Assembly (NCBI RefSeq): GCF_049331405.1 | Contig: NZ_CP186274.1 | Coordinates: 5,394,001 to 5,458,000, forward strand | Direction: 5' to 3' | DNA: 64,000 bases | From: PoT sp049331405 | Lineage (GTDB): Bacteria > Planctomycetota > Planctomycetia > Isosphaerales > Isosphaeraceae | Shown here: positions 49,746 to 58,987 of the stretch, one piece after another | Layout of the letters: each line of letters begins with the position of its first letter | Position numbering within the stretch: position 1 is the first letter of the stretch | The notes under the pieces: model-generated | The model's database searches: none | Seen by the model: the letters and a program-made list of their open reading frames with translations, nothing else | Told to the model about the DNA's origin: nothing | Made by a program: the position numbers and the translations under genes

Positions 49746-51341
49746 ATGGATACTCTGAATACCAGGGTCCTCGTCATCGAAGACGAAAATCAGGGCCCTG
49801 ACTGCATCCAAGAGCGCCTGTGCATTCGGGATCGCGAGGGCGCCCGATGCGAACAAGCGGGCTCAACCTCAGGCGACGCCCCCCACGGCAATCCCCGCCT
49901 TGAGACGAAGGCCTCCGTCCTCCTCTCGGAGTTCGTGGTCACCCACGCTCGCACGCAGGAGGAAGCTCTGGAACGGCTCAAGGCGAAGTCCCAGGCGGGT
50001 CGCCCGTTCGCCCTGATTTGCATCCGCGGCCTTCACACAAACGAATTCTTAAATTCCGTGATTCAGATCGATTCGACTGCCGAAATCTTGATGGTCGAAT
50101 CGAGGGAGACTCGGGGCGAGCCCTCGTCCATCGACCTCCCGGCGATGCCGAAGCGAGTCGATCTCGCCAATGTCCGCGAGGAAGCTTCCAGGTGCGTGCT
50201 CGGCTGGAACGAGCGGCGTCGACTTGAGGGGGCCATCGGCGCGATCGGGAGGCTCAAGGCGGATCGCGCGACGCTCACAACCTTGCTCGGCAACGTAATC
50301 GATCAGCTCGCTCACGCCCTGGAGAGCCCGTCCCTGCTGCTCGCGAAGGTCGGCCCTGCCCCCCAGGACTACACGCCCTGGCTCGCTTCGGGAGGATGGA
50401 GGGAACCTCGCCTGGCGGAAGCGATGCTCGGCTCATTCAAGGGGCGATCCTTCCCCGAGAAGCCGGTCGAGGTCGACGGCATCCCGGTCCGCGGATATCG
50501 CGCGGGGGAACTCGCCGCGTTCTGGGTCCAGCCGAGCCAGACATCTTCGCGACATGCTCGGCTCATCCCCGGACTGCTGGAAGTCGCCTCGCTTGCCCTT
50601 GATGGCGTGGAGTCCGCAAGCGCGGATCGCTCGGAAGAAACGTTCGCCGCGATCAGCCAGGCGATCGGCACGATCGTGCATGACCTGCGGTCGCCGATCG
50701 GGGCCATCCAGTCGGCGCTCGATGTCGCCATGATGTCGACGAACGAGCCCGCCGACCTCTGGGAGATGCTCGAGATCATCGGGCGCTCGGCCGACGACGC
50801 GATGGCCATCGTGGGAGACATCGTCGACTTCACGCGGAACTCGGCGATCGATCTACAGCCGTTCGAAATCGAGGAACTCTTCGACATCGTCCGCGAGAAG
50901 ACGCACGACGTCATCGTCGAGAACTCGCTCAGGCTCTCGACGAAGGGCGCCGCGGGTCTCTGGGCCCGAGGGGATCGTCGCAAGCTCGAGCGTGCCCTCA
51001 TCAACCTCGTGAACGCCTCGGCCAAGTTCCTCTCGCGAGGTGCCGCGAACGCGATGGACGTGCGCCTCACGGCGAGCCCGCACGAAGGGGATTTGCAGAT
51101 CGCGGTGGCGGTCGACGGCCCCGAGATCCCCGCGAAGGCCCGGGCGAACCTCTTCGCCCCCTTCGCGACCCCGGGCAAGGAGCAGGCCGGCCGCCTGGCG
51201 GTGGCGATCGCCAAGCAGATCATCGAGTCGCACGGCGGCGCGATCGAATTGACCTCGGCCGGCGGCTGGACGACGTTCCTGCTGACGATCCCGGGGCCTG
51301 TGGGCTCTCAGCCTCCTCCTTCTCGTCGCGTCAGGATTTGA
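49746..51341 (+). CDS. Histidine kinase with degenerate N-terminal receiver-like region
   Basis: A 531-residue soluble protein. The first 150 residues start like a receiver domain (TRVLVIEDENQ) but lack the central phospho-Asp pattern and carry inserted polar sequence. About 165-300 is a helical GAF-like or linker region. The kinase core includes the H-box (TIVHDLRSPIGAIQSALDVA; His312), the N-box (RKLERALINLVNASAKFL) and G-box-like residues (FAPFATPGKEQAGRLAVAIA, IIESHGGAIEL), but the canonical DxGxG of the ATP-binding domain appears degenerate (DGPEIPAKA). Activity is thus uncertain. No response regulator gene is adjacent. An ISAs1 element sits 28 bp after the stop. Confidence 0.8.
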   Translation: MDTLNTRVLVIEDENQGPDCIQERLCIRDREGARCEQAGSTSGDAPHGNPRLETKASVLLSEFVVTHARTQEEALERLKAKSQAGRPFALICIRGLHTNEFLNSVIQIDSTAEILMVESRETRGEPSSIDLPAMPKRVDLANVREEASRCVLGWNERRRLEGAIGAIGRLKADRATLTTLLGNVIDQLAHALESPSLLLAKVGPAPQDYTPWLASGGWREPRLAEAMLGSFKGRSFPEKPVEVDGIPVRGYRAGELAAFWVQPSQTSSRHARLIPGLLEVASLALDGVESASADRSEETFAAISQAIGTIVHDLRSPIGAIQSALDVAMMSTNEPADLWEMLEIIGRSADDAMAIVGDIVDFTRNSAIDLQPFEIEELFDIVREKTHDVIVENSLRLSTKGAAGLWARGDRRKLERALINLVNASAKFLSRGAANAMDVRLTASPHEGDLQIAVAVDGPEIPAKARANLFAPFATPGKEQAGRLAVAIAKQIIESHGGAIELTSAGGWTTFLLTIPGPVGSQPPPSRRVRI

Positions 51342-51359
51342 GGGAGGGGCTCAGCAGGC

Positions 51360-51369
51360 ATTTGCCCTC
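51360..51369 (+). repeat. Left 10-bp target-site duplication
   Basis: ATTTGCCCTC, identical to 52632-52641; the pair flanks the ISAs1 element. Confidence 0.85.
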
Positions 51370-52631
51370 CACGGCTAATCACAGTTAGAAGATGCCCAGC
51401 GTGGCGAAGAGATCGCTGATGCGGCTGGCATTCCTTCGCATCGCCCCGGCGATGTTGGTGCTCCCCGTCGATCGTATCAAGCCGAGGGCCAGGTTCCGTA
51501 ACGCCGCAAAGACCTCGGGGCCGAAGCCTTTGCGAATCCGGCTGGCATCTTCTCCCAGGCTCACGTCTCGCACATGGTGCGAGCGGTTCTCGATGGTCCA
51601 ATGGCCGCGCGACCAGCGCAGGAGTTCCTCGGCACCGGCCATCGAACGCGGCACGCTGGTGATGAAGTGGCGGGTCTCCGTGGTGCGCTTGCCGTCGCGC
51701 AGCACGACCGAGTCGATTCGGCCGACCTGGCCCACTCCGGGCCAGTCCAGATAGCCGTTCAGGACCGTCGTGGCCGTCGACGTGCGACGCTCGGTGCGGC
51801 CATGTCCTTTCTCCAAGGTGGTCGCTGTGTCGATGGCCTCAAGCCAGAGCGCCGCTGCCGGGGGAAAGAGCCTCTACGGCTCCCGGGGCGAAGGCCGCTC
51901 GGATGTCGGCCGGGAGTGCGGGCTGATTGTCCTTGACCACCCAGAGGTAATGGCCGCCGCTGTCGACGATCTGACGGCTCAGGTCGCGTTGACAGAAGAT
52001 GGCATCGCCGGTGATGAGACGGCCCTCGAGGACCAACCCCGAGAGGAGCTGGAGGGCGGCCTTATGTTCATTCGTCTTGTCCTTGGCGCCGTCGGGCACC
52101 TTGGCCTGGGCCACGGTCAGCCCGGATCGGTGGGCGACCAGCGAGAGCAGATGAACGGCTTTGTTCAGGCCATCGAAGCTGCCGCGAACCGACTTACCGT
52201 CCAGGGCGAAGGGGGCAAGGAGGCCTTCGTCCTCCGCGGGGATTTGGCCGAGCAGGGCCTCGGCCCAGCGGGTCAAGGCCGCCTCCAGTGCGGCCGGCGA
52301 GAGGGCCATGAGGACCTTGCGAATGCCGCCGGACTTGGGAGGACGCCTAGTGAATCCGAGGCGATGCATGAACGCGATGTCCTGGTCGTGGGCCCATTGG
52401 CCGATGGCGGCATAACTGCGGGAGCCACACATGATGGCGCAGCAGGCCAAGGCGAGGACGGCCGATAGGGGATGCTGGCGGCCGTGTCGACTGCGAGGGT
52501 CGAGGACCTCATCGAGGAAATGGAGCAAGCCGAGATTTGAGGGTGCGTCCATGCCAAGGATCTCGAAAGGGGTCGTTCTAAGCCGAAGACGCTTCTCTAA
52601 CCTCCCCACAATGAATCCGTCAATAGCCCTG
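51370..52631. mobile_element. ISAs1-family insertion sequence with a 10-bp target duplication
   Basis: The element is 1,262 bp. Its left end (CACGGCTAATCACAGTTAGA at 51370) and right end, read on the other strand from 52631 (CAGGGCTATTGACGGATTCA), match at 14 of 20 positions as terminal inverted repeats. ATTTGCCCTC flanks it on both sides (51360-51369 and 52632-52641), a perfect 10-bp target-site duplication. The length, the end sequence and the transposase all fit the ISAs1 family. It inserted between the histidine kinase and the TPR-glycosyltransferase genes. Confidence 0.9.
51385..52552 (-). pseudogene. ISAs1-family transposase, one frameshift
   Basis: The first frame (from ATG 52552) gives LLHFLDEVLDPRSRHGRQHP, SYAAIGQWAHDQ, APFALDGKSVRGSFDGLNKA and LVLEGRLITGDAIFCQRDL (catalytic Asp residues DGK and GDA). 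It ends at a stop at 51839. The natural continuation is in another frame from about 51866 (FPPAAALWLEAIDTATTLEK, then HGRTERRT, SRGHWTIENRSHHVRDVS with the catalytic Glu of IEN, ending DLFATLGIF). The shift falls at an AAAG5 stretch (51860-51867 on the + strand). Adding or removing one base restores a roughly 390-residue protein. Given the perfect target duplication, this may be a sequencing indel. Confidence 0.88.
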
Positions 52632-52641
52632 ATTTGCCCTC
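52632..52641 (+). repeat. Right 10-bp target-site duplication
   Basis: ATTTGCCCTC, the second copy of the duplication; it lies 20 bp before the stop codon of the TPR-glycosyltransferase gene. Confidence 0.85.
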
Positions 52642-52660
52642 CAGGGATCTTGATGTTTGA

Positions 52661-54952
52661 TCACACAACGCTTCGCCCCGGGGACGTCTCGAGCGCGGCC
52701 GCCATCCTCGCGAAGGCGTGCGGCCAGTGGCCGGGCTCGGCCTGGCGGAAGATCCGCATCGAGGGATACCAGGGGCTGTCTTCACGGTCGAGGAGCCATC
52801 GGCATTCGGGCACGGCGTGGAGCGCGAGCCAAACGGGGACGCCCAATCCCCCGGCGAGATGCGCGATGGCCGAGTCGGGCGTGACGACCAGGTCCAGGCT
52901 CATCATGACCTGGGCCGTCTCCAGGAAGTCGCCCCGCAGGTCCGGCCGGAACCGCTCGAGTTCGAGGACCGGGAACCGCCCGCCGAGCGCCTCGATCTGC
53001 TCGGTGCCGAAGCCTTTCTGCAGGCTGATGAGGTGGACCCCCTCGACCTTCGCCAATGGCTCGAGCTGGGCCAGCGGGAACGAGCGCTCGCGGTCGAGTC
53101 GGTGGTCGGGGTTCCCCTGCCAGGCGATGCCGACCTTCAAGCCGGTCAAACCCCGGAAGGCCTCGCGCCAGTCATCGATCCCGGGCTCCGCGTCGGCGAA
53201 GAGGTACGGGACCTCCGCCGGGATTGTCTCCAGCGTCGTCTTGAAGATCGCCGGGAGGCTCATCAAGGGGGCGTGGACGTCGAACTCGGGGAGTTGCGAC
53301 CCCGCCGTGAGCAGGTCGTCGACGCCGTCGCATCGGGAGAAGAGCCGGATCAAGGGTGCGGGGCCGATGAAGAGGACCTTCGCCCCCTTCTGCTTCACGA
53401 GCGACGCATAGCGGATGAATTGCAGGCTATCGCCGAACCCTTGCTCGGCGTGGAGCAGGATCGTCTTGCCCGCGAGGTCTTCCCCCTGCCAGAGCGGTTG
53501 GCTGAACGGCGGCATCTCGCCCCCCCGGCACTTCCAGCGCCATTCGTGCTCGGGCCAGCCGCGTTCGAGATCGCCGCGGACGAGCCAGGCCATCGCGCGG
53601 TTGCGGCGAGCCTCGGGGAAGTCGGGGTGGACCCGCAGGGCCTCCTCGTAGCAGGCGAGGGCCTCGTCGAGCAGCCCTTGGCGTGCGAGCGTCATCCCCC
53701 GCACGTTGTGTGCGGCCGGGGAATTGGGGCGGAGGCGGATCGAGGCCTCGATGTGCTCGAGGGCCTCGGCGAATTCACCGCGCCCCGTCATGACGATCCC
53801 GAGGTTGAGGTGGCTCTCGGGCGAGTCCGGGCGCAAGGCCAGGGCCTGCCGGTAGGCGGCCTCGGACTCGGCGGCTCGCTTGAGTTCCCAGAGGGCGTTG
53901 CCCAGGTTGTTGAGCAGGTCCGGGTCGTCGGGGCGGAACGCGATAGCCCGACGGTAGCAGGCCTCGGCCTCGGCCAGGCGTTTCCGCTTCCAGAGGGCCG
54001 TGCCCAGGTTGTTCAGGGCCTCGGGCTCGTCGGGCTCGATCTGGAGCGCCCGACGCAGGCAGTTCTCGGCGTCCTCGGCCTGATCCAGGCGCAGGAGCGT
54101 CGCCCCGAGGGTCGAGTAAAGCGAGAACGACGGCGGGCGATTCTGGAGCATCCTCCGGACGTACGCGACGGCCTCGGCCTGTTGTCCCTGCACGGCCAGG
54201 GTCTCGGCGAGACTCGCGTGAACCTCGATGGCGTCGGGCCGAAACGAGAGCGCCTGCAAGAAATGGGTGAGGGCCTCGGCCGGCCTGCCCAGCGAGCGCA
54301 GGACGTTGCCGAGGCCGGCATGGGACTCGGCCGAGCCCGGGCGGAGCCGCAAAGCCTCCTGGAAGTGGCCGACCGCCTCTTCCCATCTCCCCAGCGCGGA
54401 CAATGCCGAGCCCAGGTGGTGATGCCCGCCGGCCTCGCCGGGTCGGAGGTCCAGGGCCTTGCGGAAGGCGTCGGCGGCCCTCGCCCAACGCTTCGAGGCG
54501 GACAGGGTCAGGCCCAGGTTCAGATAGGCCTCGACGCAGTCGGCGCGGAGTTCCACGGCCCTCTCGAAGCAGGTATTCGCGTCGTCGAGCAAACCCTGGA
54601 TCCGAAGCACATTCCCCAGGTCGTTCCAGGCCTCGGCCAGATCCGGTCGCAAGGCGGTGACCCGTCGGAAGGTCGATTCGGCCTCGCCCCAACGCCCCTG
54701 GCCGGCGAACGCAATGCCCAGCGTGGTCAAGATTTCGGCTCGTTCCGGCGCGAGGACGGCGGCGAACTGCAACCAGGTGAGCGCCTCGCCCGGCCTCCCC
54801 TGGCTCATGTGGGCCATCCCCTGCGCGAAGGCCGCCTCGGCGTCGATCTGAGACACGGAGACGCGCGGACGCCCATCCGTCGTCTCGGGACGAGGCTCCT
54901 TCGCCTTCGAATCCCCATATCCTTTCGACGAAACGCCTTGCATCGTGGTCAT
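52661..54952 (-). CDS. TPR-repeat protein with C-terminal glycosyltransferase-like domain
   Basis: A 763-residue protein. After a polar N-terminus, about 12 TPR units (about 40-475; e.g. LGIAFAGQGRWGEAESTFRR, AYLNLGLTLSASKRWARAAD, HHHLGSALSALGRWEEAVGH) lead to a glycosyltransferase-like domain (about 485-763). That domain contains TILLHAEQGFGDSLQFIRYA, GLKVGIAWQGNPDHRLDRER, LISLQKGFGTEQIEALGG and DLVVTPDSAIAHLAGGLGVP, the signature of heptosyl/GT9-related C-terminal domains. The enzyme may glycosylate proteins or cell-surface material; donor and acceptor are unknown. Start: ATG with GGAGG 9 bp upstream. The ISAs1 element lies immediately after the stop. Confidence 0.9.
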   Translation of the reverse strand: MTTMQGVSSKGYGDSKAKEPRPETTDGRPRVSVSQIDAEAAFAQGMAHMSQGRPGEALTWLQFAAVLAPERAEILTTLGIAFAGQGRWGEAESTFRRVTALRPDLAEAWNDLGNVLRIQGLLDDANTCFERAVELRADCVEAYLNLGLTLSASKRWARAADAFRKALDLRPGEAGGHHHLGSALSALGRWEEAVGHFQEALRLRPGSAESHAGLGNVLRSLGRPAEALTHFLQALSFRPDAIEVHASLAETLAVQGQQAEAVAYVRRMLQNRPPSFSLYSTLGATLLRLDQAEDAENCLRRALQIEPDEPEALNNLGTALWKRKRLAEAEACYRRAIAFRPDDPDLLNNLGNALWELKRAAESEAAYRQALALRPDSPESHLNLGIVMTGRGEFAEALEHIEASIRLRPNSPAAHNVRGMTLARQGLLDEALACYEEALRVHPDFPEARRNRAMAWLVRGDLERGWPEHEWRWKCRGGEMPPFSQPLWQGEDLAGKTILLHAEQGFGDSLQFIRYASLVKQKGAKVLFIGPAPLIRLFSRCDGVDDLLTAGSQLPEFDVHAPLMSLPAIFKTTLETIPAEVPYLFADAEPGIDDWREAFRGLTGLKVGIAWQGNPDHRLDRERSFPLAQLEPLAKVEGVHLISLQKGFGTEQIEALGGRFPVLELERFRPDLRGDFLETAQVMMSLDLVVTPDSAIAHLAGGLGVPVWLALHAVPECRWLLDREDSPWYPSMRIFRQAEPGHWPHAFARMAAALETSPGRSVV

Positions 54953-55397
54953 GGCGGGTCCTCCGCATCGACCCTGGCGCGACCCCGGCCGGCTCTAAGC
55001 TCCTCGGGTGAGGACACGAAACCGGCTCGAGGAGGACTTCGCCAGGCCCCCTCCGTTTGCCTTCAAGCCCACAGTAAAGCCGCAATCCGAAATTGCTCCT
55101 AGCCCAACCCGGCCGAAACCCCACGAATCGCGCACAAGCCGACTGCTTCAAATCTCCGCCTGACTCGCTCAACGAGCTCCGATCCAAACCAATGAGAGTC
55201 ATCTCGCATGTGCCGGGACTCGATGACTTTCGTCTTTTGAAATTTGCAGGCTTTCAACTTCACACGACTCGACCGTGAGCACGACCGCGTTGGTGAACGG
55301 AAACATTTTCTCTTCCGAGATCGAAGAAGCTCGCGACGGAGAACGTCCTTGAGTTATTCAGTTCGTCCACGTCCACCTGCGGCGAGGAGAGCACCTC
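54953..55397. other. Intergenic between divergent genes, no gene seen
   Basis: About 445 bp between the TPR-glycosyltransferase (-) and dihaem cytochrome (+) genes. No recognisable protein, RNA or promoter element was found. Confidence 0.55.
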
Positions 55398-56840
55398 ATG
55401 ATCCGGCAAGGTTTCGCGGACAGGCCCCGGGCTCGGGCCTGTGTCGCCTGGAGTATCGCCATCCTCTCGGCCGGCCAGGTCTTCTTCACGGGGCGTCTCG
55501 AGGCCGGGCAGCCTCGGCGGCCCGACTCCCCGGTCGCGCGGGGACGTGCGCTCTTCCTCCGCGTCTGGACGCCCGACGACCCGAGGGCACGCGGGGGCGA
55601 CGGACTCGGCCCGGTCTTCAACGAACGCTCATGCGTCGCCTGCCACAACCTCGGCGGCGTCGGGGGCGCGGGGTCGCGAAGCAAAAATGTTGATATCCTC
55701 ACAATCACGAAGAATGCCCCGACGGCGCAAGGTCGTGACGTCGATAAAGCCAGGTCGGAGTCCGCGTCGGCCCTACCACCCGCCGACGATATCGAGGCGA
55801 TGGCGATGATCCACTCCGGATTCGCCGCGAGCCAAAGCCTGGTGCTCCACCGCTTCGGGACGGCCCCCAATTACGAGGCCTGGCGACAGAACGTCATGGT
55901 CAGCGACCCGCCCGACCGCAACAGCCATGCCGCATCGCGCGACGACGCGAGCGAGGGAAACAGGGAGTTGCCCGAGTCGGCGAAGCGTGGGGCCTTCTCC
56001 CTGAAGCGATCCCAGCGCAACTCGACCTCCCTCTTCGGCGCGGGCCTGATCGACTCGATCCCGGACGAGGCAATCGACGTCCCGCCGCGATCGCCCGGCA
56101 TCAAGGGACGACCCAACCGGCTCAAGGATGGTCGGATCGGCAAATTTGGCTGGAAGGCACAGATGGCAAGCCTGGATGAGTTCGTCACGACGGCCTGCTC
56201 CGTCGAGCTCGGCCTGGAAGTGCCTGGGCGCCATCAGGCGGGCGATCCTCTCGGCTGCGAGCGTGAGGCGAAGCAGTTCGACATGACCCGGCAGGACTGC
56301 GACGACATGGTCGCCTTCGTCCGCAGCCTCCCCACGCCGATCGTCCGGACTCCGGCGAACGCCCTGGGCCGCAAGCTCTTCGAGACGATCGGCTGCGCCG
56401 CCTGCCACGTGCCGAAGCTTGGCGAGGTCGAGGGCATCTACAGCGACCTCATGCTCCACGACCTGGGAGAGCGGCTCCAGGACACCGGCGGCTACGGGAC
56501 CTTCACCCCATCGAGACCGAGCCGGGAAGACCCCCTGGGCAGCTCACTCGTCCGCGACGAGCCGAAAACCGAGGGGGCCGCCCGGACTCAACCTCGCACC
56601 TCTGCCGGCGAGCTCGAGTGGCGGACGCCGCCCCTCTGGGGCGTGCGCGACTCGGCCCCCTACATGCACGACGGCCGGGCCGCCACGCTCGAAGCCGCCA
56701 TCGACCTGCACGGCGCCGAAGGCCATGAGGCCGCCGAGCGGTTCCGCCTGCTCTCGAACACCCAGCAGGGCCAGCTCATCCGGTTCCTGCAATCGCTCGC
56801 CGCCCCCCGGAAAGCGACGAGCCTGGCCTCGTCGCGTTGA
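55398..56840 (+). CDS. Dihaem cytochrome-type oxidoreductase (DUF1111 family)
   Basis: A 480-residue exported protein (signal segment about 14-36). Two c-type haem motifs: CVACH at 79-83 and CAACH at 333-337. The first is preceded by GDGLGPVFNERSCVACHNLG and the C-terminus has the family pattern WRTPPLWGVRDSAPYMHDGR and LLSNTQQGQLIRFLQSL. DUF1111 proteins are related to dihaem cytochrome peroxidase-like and thiol-oxidoreductase-like proteins; the redox partner is unknown. Start ATG with GCGAGGAGAG 6 bp upstream. Confidence 0.92.
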   Translation: MIRQGFADRPRARACVAWSIAILSAGQVFFTGRLEAGQPRRPDSPVARGRALFLRVWTPDDPRARGGDGLGPVFNERSCVACHNLGGVGGAGSRSKNVDILTITKNAPTAQGRDVDKARSESASALPPADDIEAMAMIHSGFAASQSLVLHRFGTAPNYEAWRQNVMVSDPPDRNSHAASRDDASEGNRELPESAKRGAFSLKRSQRNSTSLFGAGLIDSIPDEAIDVPPRSPGIKGRPNRLKDGRIGKFGWKAQMASLDEFVTTACSVELGLEVPGRHQAGDPLGCEREAKQFDMTRQDCDDMVAFVRSLPTPIVRTPANALGRKLFETIGCAACHVPKLGEVEGIYSDLMLHDLGERLQDTGGYGTFTPSRPSREDPLGSSLVRDEPKTEGAARTQPRTSAGELEWRTPPLWGVRDSAPYMHDGRAATLEAAIDLHGAEGHEAAERFRLLSNTQQGQLIRFLQSLAAPRKATSLASSR

Positions 56841-56894
56841 TGGACATCCGGGAGAGTCTTTGGAAACTCGCGAACGAAAGCCCGGCGACAGGCT

Positions 56895-57362
56895 TCAACG
56901 GGTTTTCTCTTCGCTCAACCAGATCTCGGCCTCCATGCGCCGATACTGGACGTCATAGATGGGGACTTGAGTTCCCCGGGCGCTCTCTTTCCTCGCCACG
57001 GCGATGGCCTCCTGCTCTTCCAGATCCTTGAGATATTTCTCGATCGCCGCAACCATCTCCGCCTTCCCGGCTCCGGTCTTGCGCAGGGCTTCCAACCTCC
57101 GCAGCTCCCAGACGGCGACCGACGGGTCGTTGACCTCCAACCTCCCATTTCGGGCCAGGCGTTGCACCGTGTCGAGGGCCTGTTCCGCGAGGACGAGTTG
57201 CTTCTTGGCGATCTCCCGGCTCGCCGCATTGTCCGGCGCGGCCTTGGCCTTCTCTTCCCCTGCGTCTGGCGCCTGGCGACCCTGGACAGAGGCGCCAATG
57301 GTCGCGAGCATCAAGACCGCGGCGACGGCAGCGAGCGACTTCATCCTGGCAATCGACAGCAT
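56895..57362 (-). CDS. Small exported helical protein, paralogue of a sigma-factor C-terminal domain
   Basis: A 155-residue protein with a signal/anchor helix (MKSLAAVAAVLMLATIGASV) and a helical domain (QLVLAEQALDTVQRLARNGR; VAVWELRRLEALRKTGAGKA; YRRMEAEIWLSEEKTR). The same order and spacing occur at the C-terminus of the sigma factor encoded immediately upstream (AREQLALIDETWDMLHRMV; ELWGRRKLEMLRKAGAGKAE; FRRIEAQMWLNEEKAR). Start ATG at 57362 with GAAGGAGTGATC upstream; in the sigma gene, nearly the same DNA is internal coding sequence. So this gene looks like a partial duplication of its neighbour. It begins 76 bp after that gene's stop. Confidence 0.8.
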   Translation of the reverse strand: MLSIARMKSLAAVAAVLMLATIGASVQGRQAPDAGEEKAKAAPDNAASREIAKKQLVLAEQALDTVQRLARNGRLEVNDPSVAVWELRRLEALRKTGAGKAEMVAAIEKYLKDLEEQEAIAVARKESARGTQVPIYDVQYRRMEAEIWLSEEKTR

Positions 57363-57438
57363 CGTGATCACTCCTTCGGTGCGTTGAGGGGCTGGGGAGA
57401 ACTCTCACGCCCAAAAGGGGGGAACCCGTCGACGAGTG

Positions 57439-58713
57439 TCACCGGGCCTTCTCTTCGTTCAACCACATCTGGGCTTCGATGCGCCGGAATTTGACGTCAT
57501 TCAAGGCAGTTTTAGTGCTTCGGGCATTCTCAAACAAATCCTTGGCAAGGATTTCGTCTTCCTTAAGAGTGTCAACATATTTCTCCAAGGACGCAACGAT
57601 CTCGGCCTTCCCGGCACCTGCTTTTCGAAGCATTTCCAGCTTACGGCGTCCCCAAAGCTCAAAATGCGCGTCGGCGATATTAAGTCTTTTACTCCGGACC
57701 ATCCTATGGAGCATGTCCCAGGTTTCGTCGATCAGGGCGAGTTGCTCCCTGGCCAGGGCACGGTTGGCCTCCGTGACTGGCCCGACGCCTGCTTCAGCAG
57801 TCGAAGGAGTAGGAGCAGCAGCCGCCTTGGCCTGTTCTCCCGCTCCGCCGGCCGCCTGGCGACCCTGGACAGCAACACTGCCTGCCACGACGATCAGGGC
57901 CGCAGCGATAGCAGCGAGCGGCTTCAGTCTGGCGAACCATATCATCTGGATCACTCCTTCGGCGAGAGAGGTAACCGCCGTCGACAGGACGCCGGCCGCG
58001 GGAGAACCCGGCACGAACCGAGCCGAACTCTCGAGCAAGGCCGCGGGGATCGAGGCCGAGGATTCGCGGGCCACCTCGACCCAGAGGCCCACGGCGGTCG
58101 GGGCAAACCCGCGTCGCAGGAGACGATCGCGCAGGCGTTGTCTTCCGCGTGAAAGACGGCTCTCGACCGTCCCGACGGGGCAGCCGAGACGACGTGCCGC
58201 CTCCTCGTGGGGAAGGCTCTCCAGGTCGCAGAGGACGACCACCGCGCGGCAGCGTTCGGGGAGCCGACCGATCTCCTCATCGAGGATCGCGAGTCGCTCG
58301 GAGAGGCCCGAATCGGGAGCCTCGCCGGCCAACGCCTCGACCCCGCCGGTTTCCCTGGCACCCCGACGCTGGGATGTGGCCCTCGCCCTCGCTGCCACCC
58401 GGCGGCTGACGCCGTAGAGCCAGGGCGAGAGCGAGTCATCGACCCGGACCGCCGAGGCCTTGCGAGCCAGCACGAGGAACGTCGCCTGATAGGCGTCGGC
58501 CGCGTCCGAACGGTCGGGCAACATCCGGCGGCAAACACCCCAGACCATCGGTCCATGCCGCCAGAGGAGGACGTTGAACGCCTCCTCGCCCGAGCCGTCG
58601 TCGCGCAGGGCGAACCGCTCCAGCAATTGCCGGTCGGTCAGCTCGCCGAGCATGCCGACGTTGAACAGCGCCCCGATGTCGCGGAACGCACCCGAAGGAT
58701 CTCCCCCGTTCAT
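57439..58713 (-). CDS. ECF sigma factor with transmembrane helix and short helical C-terminal domain
   Basis: A 424-residue protein. Start at ATG 58713 (GGGAGGTAGGTGC upstream); the frame is open much further but the upstream sequence is not protein-like. Sigma70 region 2 (LLWRHGPMVWGVCRRMLPDR, DAADAYQATFLVLARKAS) and region 4 (LPERCRAVVVLCDLESLPHE, CPVGTVESRLSRGRQRL) are followed by a membrane helix (about 280-300, LKPLAAIAAALIVVAGSV) and an exported helical domain. It shares the domain with the small gene 76 bp downstream. A different membrane-tethered sigma lies at 43408-46314. Targets and inducing signal unknown. Confidence 0.92.
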   Translation of the reverse strand: MNGGDPSGAFRDIGALFNVGMLGELTDRQLLERFALRDDGSGEEAFNVLLWRHGPMVWGVCRRMLPDRSDAADAYQATFLVLARKASAVRVDDSLSPWLYGVSRRVAARARATSQRRGARETGGVEALAGEAPDSGLSERLAILDEEIGRLPERCRAVVVLCDLESLPHEEAARRLGCPVGTVESRLSRGRQRLRDRLLRRGFAPTAVGLWVEVARESSASIPAALLESSARFVPGSPAAGVLSTAVTSLAEGVIQMIWFARLKPLAAIAAALIVVAGSVAVQGRQAAGGAGEQAKAAAAPTPSTAEAGVGPVTEANRALAREQLALIDETWDMLHRMVRSKRLNIADAHFELWGRRKLEMLRKAGAGKAEIVASLEKYVDTLKEDEILAKDLFENARSTKTALNDVKFRRIEAQMWLNEEKAR

Positions 58714-58987
58714 GCACCTACCTCCCGACGCCATCATGCACGGCTCTGGAGATTCCTTCCAACTTTCTCCCGGAATCCGGAAATGCCTTGATTCCCTGCG
58801 GATTGAGGCCACGAAATCATCGCGTTCCGTGGCGAATGGTCCCGGATCTCGGCTGGATGAAAATCGCCGGTGGTGGTAGGAAAAGGCACCTACGCGCCCG
58901 CAACAGGATCGACACCCGCCACGCCCGTTTCCGACGGGCTTCCCCCGGAACGACTTACGCAGCCGCTCCCGAGACGAGGTGGCATCC

